A stretch of DNA of 8,149 nt, taken from assembly GCA_964537505.1 (NCBI GenBank), contig CAZICK010000123.1:1-8149 (forward strand). Direction: 5' to 3'. A program made the translations under genes and the position numbers. Under the pieces are notes generated by a model that searched no databases, was not told where the DNA came from, and saw nothing but the letters and a program-made list of their open reading frames with translations. Source of the stretch: DAINBT01 sp036732785. Lineage in GTDB: Bacteria > Planctomycetota > Phycisphaerae > Sedimentisphaerales > SM23-30. How positions within the stretch are numbered: position 1 is the stretch's first letter; each line of letters opens with the position of its first letter. Positions 1-5,933 of the stretch are shown here, in pieces.

Positions 1-15
1 TTGGAGTATGGCTTC

Positions 16-35
16 TAGTATAACTACTTATACTA
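16..35. other. Perfect 8-bp hairpin downstream of the fucosidase
   Basis: TAGTATAA and TTATACTA pair perfectly around a four-base loop, about 40 bases after the fucosidase stop. The stem is AT-rich and neither strand has a T-run after it, so it is at best a weak terminator or RNA-end stabiliser. Bases 1-75 hold nothing else recognisable. Confidence 0.35.
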
Positions 36-75
36 CAAACAGTTAGACTATTTGTCCATCAAAAAATACGAAAAT

Positions 76-2160
76 CTATGAAATATTCAGGTTAAGCTTG
101 GGAATAATCCCTGAGAAGGTCATTTTGATCGAGTAGGCAGAACCTGCATACGGGGCCTTGGCCGGTAGAGTGATCTCTAACGCCTCGGCGTTCTGTCTAT
201 AGATCAGTTTGTCCAATGTTCCGACCAGCGATATGCTCTTCAGGTTCTTCAAATCAAAGCTGTACTTATTGAGGGTTTTGATCCTGACCACCGGCCCAGG
301 CCACCCAAGAATCGTAACGTAGAGGATTGTGTTGGCCTTATTGCGGGTGAAGCGGATATCCCCAGGGCCGTCATCGGCAACAACCCAGCCTCGCGTAGAA
401 AAAACAGCCTCACCTATGATCTCCAGGCACTGCCCCATCTTGGTCAGCATAGCCACGGTCTCGGGCTCGAGTTCGCCATCGCCTGTCAGAGGCACATTCA
501 GGAGCAGATTGCCGTTCCGGCTGACGGCATCGAGCAGCGTACGAATGGCCCAATCTGCCGACTTGTATCTCGATGTGGCATCACGCTCCCAGTACCAATC
601 GACGCCCATGGTCTTGTCCGTCTGCCAGGGATAGTGCTGAACGGTCGAGGGAATACCGTACTCATAATTATTAATGGCGATATTCGGCGTCCAGTCCAGC
701 TTGATTGTGGCGACGGCCTGCAATTTGCCATCATTCCATTCCTGGCTCTCATTGTACAAATGCGCGAGGATATTCAACCCAACCTGATGGAAAGGAATAC
801 CGCCATCGGTGTAGTAAAGATCGGGATGGTACTTGTCGATCAGATCCTTCATCCGGTCCTCAAAATTCTTCTCGAATTCCGCGGGCCCAACGTCGCTCAA
901 TTGCTCGTACCAGAAGCTGGAGTCATTCCATTTTACACCGTAGAGATCCGCATATTCCGGGTTCTGACCATCATAGGGAACCCCAGCCATCGGCCCGGAA
1001 CTGTCGGCGCCATGCGATGGCTGAAACCACCGGTAGGATCTTGCGTTATGCGAGGCGACGCCAAGGTGCAGCCCGTGTTTGTCGGCAGCCTTCTTCCACA
1101 TCCCAACAACATCCTTGCCGGACGTGACTACGGAATTCCAGCGGGGCTGATATTTCGAATCCCACATATCGAAGTTGTCGTGGTGAACCGCCACCGGAAC
1201 CACGTATCGGGCGCCAACCTTCTTATAGAGTTCAACCAGTCGATCCGCCTGGGCCTGATTGAACTTTGGCGCCGTAAAAAGTTTGCAGATGTCTTTGTAG
1301 CCGAACTTGGATGGATGTCCGTAGGTGGCAACGTGATACTTGTAGCCATTCGTGCTCGGTTGATACATGCGACGTGCGTACCAGGTGGCGTCAACCCCTG
1401 GGATGCTCTGTGGACCCCAGTGCATATAGATACCCAACTTAGCGTCCTTGTACCATTCGGGAGTCTCATACTGCTTGAGCGACTCAATCGTCGGCTCAAA
1501 AAGAATCCTGGCCGCAACGCGCTCGACCCACGCGTCTTTTTTGGGATCGGTCACCATGATTGTGGTCTTGGCGGCAAAATCGGCGCCGCCATTATTGAGC
1601 ACCAGCTTGACAGTAATCATGCCACTGTATTGAGACCGCTTGAGAATCAGCTTGTCAGGCTCTATTTTCTTGATCACGTCGCCGCCGGACACAGTCCAGT
1701 GGTATTGCAATTCCCCGGCCCCTTTGGCTTGCATCGCTTCGAGATTGCTGATTTCAGGCTCTACTTCAATCGTCTCCCGGCCATTCCATGACGCCGGTGC
1801 TCTCAGGTAAAATACCGGTTCGGGAATGTCTTCCTTGATCGTCACGGGAATGTCCCATATCTTAACCTCATTGGCATAAACGGCCTTGAACTGCAGAACA
1901 AAACCGTATCTGCTGGTGTCGGCCACCACCCGGCCGGCATCCAGGGTGTAAGAGTATTTATCCACGGCGACAACCGTCTCCGTGTTTCCTCTTTTAATGA
2001 TCCAATAGACCTTCTGTGCGCCGACGGCACTTGCCGTCAAGGTCACACTCTGACCCTCCAATAACTCGATCTCTTTCATAGAGACCGAGAAATCTTGGGC
2101 AAAAGTTGTTTGGAAAATTGACAGAAACATTGCCAGGCACATCATCAACTGTTTAGTCAT
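76..2160 (-). CDS. Secreted GH29 alpha-L-fucosidase with N-terminal Ig/PKD-like domains
   Basis: This enzyme is predicted to release alpha-L-fucose from glycans by the retaining GH29 mechanism, outside the cytoplasm. The chosen ATG gives 694 aa beginning with a signal peptide (basic start MTKQ, hydrophobic core, likely cleavage after TTFA near residue 21). Residues about 22-205 look like two beta-sandwich Ig/PKD-type domains; the second carries the PKD-like stretch YHWTVSGGD. The catalytic barrel begins near residue 234 with PEWYKDAKLGIYMHWG. It continues with VAVHHDNFDMW (His pair about 326-327) and DLYYTDGG, whose Asp near 452 fits the GH29 nucleophile. SRNGNLLLNVPLTGDG lies at about 547-562 and GEAVFSTRGW near 583-592, before a C-terminal beta-sandwich. 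The acid/base residue was not identified. An in-frame GTG at 2184 would add eight residues before the signal peptide, but those codons come from the upstream sulfatase remnant. The Shine-Dalgarno is weak (AAGAAG very close to the ATG). Family call is firm; the natural substrate is inferred. Confidence 0.93.
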   Translation of the reverse strand: MTKQLMMCLAMFLSIFQTTFAQDFSVSMKEIELLEGQSVTLTASAVGAQKVYWIIKRGNTETVVAVDKYSYTLDAGRVVADTSRYGFVLQFKAVYANEVKIWDIPVTIKEDIPEPVFYLRAPASWNGRETIEVEPEISNLEAMQAKGAGELQYHWTVSGGDVIKKIEPDKLILKRSQYSGMITVKLVLNNGGADFAAKTTIMVTDPKKDAWVERVAARILFEPTIESLKQYETPEWYKDAKLGIYMHWGPQSIPGVDATWYARRMYQPSTNGYKYHVATYGHPSKFGYKDICKLFTAPKFNQAQADRLVELYKKVGARYVVPVAVHHDNFDMWDSKYQPRWNSVVTSGKDVVGMWKKAADKHGLHLGVASHNARSYRWFQPSHGADSSGPMAGVPYDGQNPEYADLYGVKWNDSSFWYEQLSDVGPAEFEKNFEDRMKDLIDKYHPDLYYTDGGIPFHQVGLNILAHLYNESQEWNDGKLQAVATIKLDWTPNIAINNYEYGIPSTVQHYPWQTDKTMGVDWYWERDATSRYKSADWAIRTLLDAVSRNGNLLLNVPLTGDGELEPETVAMLTKMGQCLEIIGEAVFSTRGWVVADDGPGDIRFTRNKANTILYVTILGWPGPVVRIKTLNKYSFDLKNLKSISLVGTLDKLIYRQNAEALEITLPAKAPYAGSAYSIKMTFSGIIPKLNLNIS

Positions 2161-2351
2161 AACTTCTTGATCTTCGCAGGCCACTCAATAATACCAGGAA
2201 CACGAATGCCGCCTTCCTATATCGTCATTATACAAGCGCGCGACGGAGAGCAACTCTACTGCGAGTAGAAACAATTGAAACGCATCCCGGAGGCAGCCAT
2301 AGCATCGAGGTTGGGCGTCTTGATCTTCGTCAACCCATTGTAGCGGACATC
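2157..2351 (-). pseudogene. Decayed type I (formylglycine) sulfatase remnant
   Basis: One minus-strand frame reads DVRYNG, then IKTPNLDAMAASGMRF, NCFYSQ, an amber stop (2256-2258), SCSPSRACIMT, a second amber stop (2217-2219), EGGIRVPGIIEWPAKIKK and L, ending at TGA (2157-2159). The first part matches the N-terminal region of arylsulfatases up to the C-x-P-S-R active-site motif, whose cysteine (codon 2252-2250) would become formylglycine. The EGGIRVPG block normally lies a couple of hundred residues further on. The start (the metal-binding DD motif), the middle and roughly the last third are missing. The two blocks remain in one frame, so the internal deletion was in-frame or has compensating changes. 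The TGA overlaps the fucosidase ATG as ATGA. The intact gene probably removed sulfate from the glycan that the adjacent fucosidase attacks. Stop-codon readthrough is an unlikely explanation because so much of the fold is absent. Confidence 0.85.
2227..2253 (-). promoter_or_regulatory. Candidate sigma-70 promoter for the fucosidase, inside the sulfatase remnant
   Basis: A perfect TATAAT lies on the minus strand at 2232-2227, built from the remnant codons for C-I-M. The best -35 match is a poor TTGCTC at 2253-2248 with a short 15-bp spacer. Transcription would start near 2220 and leave a leader of about 60 nt before the fucosidase ATG. The position is sensible, but only the -10 box is convincing. 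Confidence 0.33.
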
Positions 2352-2370
2352 TTCATCTTCAAGTTCTCCC

Positions 2371-5300
2371 TTACTTGAAAAGTTCTTCAATAAGGCCCTC
2401 AATTATCTTTTCACCTGTTTTGTCCTTCAATTTGTCCTCTAATTGTTCTTTCAACTGTTCTTCTATTTGTCCCTCAAGCAGTTTCCCCAAATCGAGATCG
2501 GGTTTGTCGATAGTGCCTCTAAGCGGCAGTGCAACCTTTCTTATCTTGCCGTTTCTTGAATATGTTACAGTTGTGGTCATATCCAGGCTCTTATCCACCA
2601 CACCAATAATGCCTTTGAAATTAACAGGCTTATTATCTACATCCAGTTGCATATCGTCATATCTAAGAAAGCCGTTCTGCAAAATAAATCTTGTTGGATG
2701 GAGGGTCATATTTTGGTCTTGCCGTTTTGCCCCTGCTACCGTAAGAATTTGTCCGAGTAAATCCGAAGCTTGCAGACGCATCTGATTTATCGATATTGTG
2801 CCAATTACTTCGAGTTCGTTTCCGCTCGTATCGCCTAATGGTATCGCAAGCCGTTCACAATCAAAATTCGCCACACCGCTGGCATTCACTGCGTTGGCGA
2901 AAATCGGGTTCACGTACTTCAAAAGCTTTTCCGTAGTGTCCTTATTGATCTGTACATCCTTTACTATCTGAATTGGCTTGGCTATCTTAAACATTGGCGG
3001 TTTCTGCTCCAGATCGACCTCGCCGGCAAAGTTTAATTGACCATTATTGACTGTCGTGGAAAACGGGGCTACTTCCAAAATGCCGTTCCGAGCTTGAATA
3101 TCTATCTCGGTGGGGCCAAAACTCAACCCCATATAATCAGCCTTTGAGAATCCCAGTTTACTTTCTGTGTTAAGCTTGGCAAGTAGCTTATCTGTTTGCC
3201 CGGTTTGATATTCACTGGAAACTTTTATGGTATCCTTGCGATTCCCCTCCAGTTTCAAACCCTCTGGTAAAAATTGGCTCGCCAGACCGCTAATTTTTAC
3301 CCAGTCATATTCGCAATCCGCCAAACCCTCCAGCTTGGTCTTCTTTTCATCGACAATCTGCTGCAAGTCCCCTCGAATCTTTATCTCAGGACTGATAAGA
3401 TTAAACGCAATTGCTTTCCTGGCGGGATTAATCGCAGCATCAAAAGTAACCGAAACCTGACTTTCCTCAAAAGGTTTTTTCCCTGGAGAGATGATCTTCA
3501 AACCCTTGATTTCTGTCGCATCGGTTGTTGTTATATGATAGCTGTCATCTTTGGCGTTGACCGAAAGGTTGGATACAACCGTTCCTTCCAAACGCATATC
3601 TGCCGGAAGAGAGCCTAATAGCACCGCAAACGGCCCAAGCTTGGCCAAATCGACATTCGCGGACACATTAAGTTCCATAGGCTCCGTGGCTTTTTTATCC
3701 AACGGGATACTTGCGTCTTTTATATTGATTTGGCCGAAACTCGCCTCGACGCTTGTCGTGTTAACATTAAGGACGTTTTTGCTCCGATCGATAGTTGCCG
3801 AAAGAGCTATATCAGCTTTCGGCTCAAATACACTTACATCTTTGGCAGAACTCAAACGAAAATCCTTAAAAACAGATGTACCAACGACGCCTATTTCCTT
3901 TTCCTCGATAGATATACTGCCTTTGCTAAGAAACGCACCGGCTACTTTGTATTCGCCTATATTTATGAATTGTCCCAACTGCTCATGGAACTCGGCCATA
4001 TCAATTTCTGCGTCATATTTCAGCAATTCGCTTGTGCCTGTACAACTGATTTTGACAAATGCGGCAGAAACGGCCAGTTTATCAAAGTTTATCCCGGACT
4101 TGCCTGATGTTATTTCCACATCTGCCATTATCGGCTCTGACAATGCAACGGTTTTATCCTCAATTTTCCCCTGCAGCCCGGTAAGGGCGACTTGCCCGAC
4201 AATTATCTTTCGGCCGTCCTGGACACGTGTTTCAATATTACTACTCAAATGTCCGGAAGTTATCGCTACACCTTCTTTAACGCCAAACGTATGAGGCATT
4301 TGCGACAAGGCCAACACCGGGTCGAACTCGAGTGTGCCATCTAAATTATAAACGGAATCGGCTTGGAGAAATTCCTCCAATGACTTGAACGTTGTAGGAA
4401 CAACCCCACTTACCTTGGCATCGGCCCAATCGCTGCGAATTTGCAGGCTATCGACATTTATCAATCCCGGTTTGCTTGCCAGTTCTATATCGATCTCCAG
4501 AATATCGCTCGTAAACCGGTCGCCTTCTAATCCGGGGCTGGTTATATTCAAAGCCTTACCATTGATCTGGCCTTTCAGATTCTTGATTTGGCCGTCTTCG
4601 AATTCACTCTTTACCTGGCAACGAACGCTGCCTTGTGCCTGCACCTCGATTCCGGCAAGTGCAAGGATTGGTTCTAAAGAACCGACATCCAAATCATTAA
4701 CCTCAACAGTCAGATTACCGCTTATACCTTCGGAAGACCACCCGGTTTTTGCCCCTGGGGTAACCTGGCTCGTTGCGATAATGTCTGACTCTTTATCTTC
4801 ACCGACCACGGTCATATTCATATCGAAATTCGTCTGTTGGCCCAGCGGATTGATATCCAGCCTGGAGTTTATCTTGGAAAACTCAACAGTTTCAGCTTTC
4901 GGGCTGGTAATTTTCACGCTGCCATCGTTGACAACAAGGTCGATTTTCGTTATTGGTAGAACGGTTGGTTGTGATCTTTTATCTTCTAATAAGGTTTTTT
5001 GTGCATGTTCAGCTTTTCGAGACGGCAGGTCTTTGAGATTTATTTCTATTCTCGGCTTATCTATTACCGTTTGGCCGAAGGCTAGATCACCGAATAAGAT
5101 GGAGGTATAGTAAGGCATAGTAGCGATCTGATTTACCTTGACCATGACTTGCCCCGCATTATCTTCAAAACTGAGATCCGTTACCTTGACACCTTTCCGC
5201 CAACTCATCGAAAGACCGGAGAAATCTGCCTTGCCAGTGATGGAATTATTGATTTTAGCTAATATCGTCTTGCGCCCACTTTCGCTTGAGACCAACGCAG

Positions 5301-5412
5301 GCAACACAAATACCACCACCACAATCAAAATAACGATAATCGCCAACGCCAGCTTGAGTATCCTTGTCCCGGTCCTTTTTTTTGGCTTTGCCACGAGTTC
5401 TTTAGTTTCCAT
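2371..5412 (-). CDS. AsmA/YhdP-like inner-membrane-anchored periplasmic protein
   Basis: This 1013-aa protein has a short basic cytoplasmic N-terminus (KPKKRTGTR) and one membrane anchor at about residues 19-40. A very long periplasmic part follows, made of repeated beta-strand segments. The segment just after the anchor (GRKTILAKINNSITGKADFSGLSMSW, in two pieces about residues 46-71) resembles the start of AsmA-type proteins, where the first strands follow the helix. Near the C-terminus, about 867-976, is an AsmA-C-like region with FLRYDDMQLDV and LRGTIDKPDLDL. It ends in a highly charged helix (about 977-1013) rich in Glu, Lys and Leu. Relatives such as AsmA, YhdP and TamB are long grooves implicated in moving phospholipid between the two membranes; applying that role here is inference. 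The ATG is supported by AGAGGG at 5422-5427, about nine bases upstream. No terminator is visible after the stop. Exact subfamily is uncertain. Confidence 0.8.
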   Translation of the reverse strand: METKELVAKPKKRTGTRILKLALAIIVILIVVVVFVLPALVSSESGRKTILAKINNSITGKADFSGLSMSWRKGVKVTDLSFEDNAGQVMVKVNQIATMPYYTSILFGDLAFGQTVIDKPRIEINLKDLPSRKAEHAQKTLLEDKRSQPTVLPITKIDLVVNDGSVKITSPKAETVEFSKINSRLDINPLGQQTNFDMNMTVVGEDKESDIIATSQVTPGAKTGWSSEGISGNLTVEVNDLDVGSLEPILALAGIEVQAQGSVRCQVKSEFEDGQIKNLKGQINGKALNITSPGLEGDRFTSDILEIDIELASKPGLINVDSLQIRSDWADAKVSGVVPTTFKSLEEFLQADSVYNLDGTLEFDPVLALSQMPHTFGVKEGVAITSGHLSSNIETRVQDGRKIIVGQVALTGLQGKIEDKTVALSEPIMADVEITSGKSGINFDKLAVSAAFVKISCTGTSELLKYDAEIDMAEFHEQLGQFINIGEYKVAGAFLSKGSISIEEKEIGVVGTSVFKDFRLSSAKDVSVFEPKADIALSATIDRSKNVLNVNTTSVEASFGQINIKDASIPLDKKATEPMELNVSANVDLAKLGPFAVLLGSLPADMRLEGTVVSNLSVNAKDDSYHITTTDATEIKGLKIISPGKKPFEESQVSVTFDAAINPARKAIAFNLISPEIKIRGDLQQIVDEKKTKLEGLADCEYDWVKISGLASQFLPEGLKLEGNRKDTIKVSSEYQTGQTDKLLAKLNTESKLGFSKADYMGLSFGPTEIDIQARNGILEVAPFSTTVNNGQLNFAGEVDLEQKPPMFKIAKPIQIVKDVQINKDTTEKLLKYVNPIFANAVNASGVANFDCERLAIPLGDTSGNELEVIGTISINQMRLQASDLLGQILTVAGAKRQDQNMTLHPTRFILQNGFLRYDDMQLDVDNKPVNFKGIIGVVDKSLDMTTTVTYSRNGKIRKVALPLRGTIDKPDLDLGKLLEGQIEEQLKEQLEDKLKDKTGEKIIEGLIEELFK

Positions 5413-5421
5413 TACATTTAT

Positions 5422-5427
5422 CCCTCT
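5422..5427 (-). promoter_or_regulatory. Ribosome binding site of the AsmA-like gene
   Basis: AGAGGG on the minus strand lies nine bases before the ATG at 5412. The only nearer ATG (5418-5416) is followed at once by a stop codon, so this site fixes the start. Confidence 0.6.
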
Positions 5428-5543
5428 TAACTTTCATAGCTTCTTTCAACCCAATCATACCCCACTATACCTGTTTTCTCACTGCGTTCAAGAATATTTT
5501 TAGAACCCCAGACCACCCGAAACCACCCCCGCCATCTTCTCTT

Positions 5544-5632
5544 GGCTGGACTCTTAGCCTTGTAGGGTGCGGCTCTTAGCCCACGCGGATTATCTTGTTC
5601 GGCCGGTAGGGTAGGCTCTTAGCCCATGCGGA
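5544..5632. repeat. Cluster of REP-like GGCT/AGCC palindromes
   Basis: Two near-identical units lie at 5562-5589 and 5606-5632. Each reads GTAGGGT, a G-rich linker, GGCTCTTAGCCCA, a C or T, and GCGGA. A shorter related piece (GGCTGGACTCTTAGCC) precedes them at 5544-5559, so CTCTTAGCC occurs three times in 74 bp. GGCT pairs with AGCC around the loop, and outer G/C and G-U pairs extend the hairpin. The type resembles the GTAGGGT...AGCCCACG palindromes scattered through many environmental bacterial genomes. It lies between two same-strand genes, where REP-like elements often sit. Confidence 0.6.
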
Positions 5633-5639
5633 CTTTTGC

Positions 5640-5695
5640 GTGTCACCCCCGCGAAAAGCCTGCCCTCAACTCGATTGGAGGCGGGGATCGAATCC
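5640..5695. repeat. REP-like palindrome of the TGTCACCCCCGCG type
   Basis: The element starts with TGTCACCCCCGCGAAAAG and ends with GGCGGGGATCGAATCC. The CCCCGC and GCGGGG arms form an outer pairing. An inner hairpin pairs 5659-5669 with 5675-5685 around the loop CTCGA, with two wobble pairs and one mismatch. This matches the general form of a repeat common in environmental proteobacterial and planctomycete genomes (TGTCA, a C-rich arm, GCGAAAG, a G-rich arm, ATCC). There is no U-tract, so it is not a standard terminator. Confidence 0.5.
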
Positions 5696-5824
5696 TTCAC
5701 CAAAAACACACCCCCGACTTAAACCGGGAAATTCTTCAACATTTAGCAAAGCGTAGAGATATATTAAAATCTTAACCCTTGCGAAAGATTCTCGACACTA
5801 CCGTTTTTAAATATTACGCCTTAG

Positions 5825-5854
5825 CTTATATACGCAGAATTTGTTATCTGTCAA
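5825..5854 (-). promoter_or_regulatory. Candidate sigma-70 promoter for the AsmA-like gene
   Basis: A perfect TTGACA at 5854-5849 on the minus strand is followed by TATAAG at 5830-5825 (18-bp spacer) or TATATA at 5832-5827 (16-bp spacer). The surrounding 5700-5930 is clearly AT-rich. A transcript would carry a leader of about 400 nt containing both REP-like repeats before reaching the AsmA-like gene. No other sites were recognised in the rest of 5413-5933. Confidence 0.4.
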
Positions 5855-5898
5855 ATAATAGTCGTATTGGACTTTTTGGTCTGATTCTCGTGCAAAAT

Positions 5899-5931
5899 TC
5901 AGGTTATATAATAGCAGACTGAGGAACCTGA
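5899..5931 (-). terminator. Weak hairpin after the DUF2207 stop codon
   Basis: TCAGGTT and AACCTGA form a perfect 7-bp inverted repeat (5925-5931 with 5899-5905) around a 19-nt loop, starting three bases after the stop codon. On the minus strand the second arm is followed by ATTTTGC. The loop is large and the U-tract short, so any termination would be weak. Confidence 0.25.
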
Positions 5932-5933
5932 GT

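Noticed and set aside
634..1791. Long plus-strand open frame of 385 codons
   Set aside because: It lies entirely antisense to the GH29 gene, shows no recognisable domain, and the opposite strand has clear fucosidase motifs throughout.
2157..2351. Stop-codon readthrough or recoding of a functional small sulfatase
   Set aside because: The two TAG codons alone might be recoded, but the metal-binding N-terminus, the middle and the C-terminal part are all missing, so no sulfatase fold could form.
3551..5110. Several plus-strand open frames of 120-250 codons
   Set aside because: All are antisense to the AsmA-like gene, rich in Ser/Leu/Ile as expected for a shadow frame, and lack convincing start signals or domains.
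5676..5698. tRNA or tmRNA 3' end / attachment-site core (minus strand ATTCGATCCCCGCCTCCA)
   Set aside because: The T-stem does not pair, no acceptor partner or anticodon arm is present, and the sequence is better explained as the right arm of the palindromic repeat at 5640-5695.
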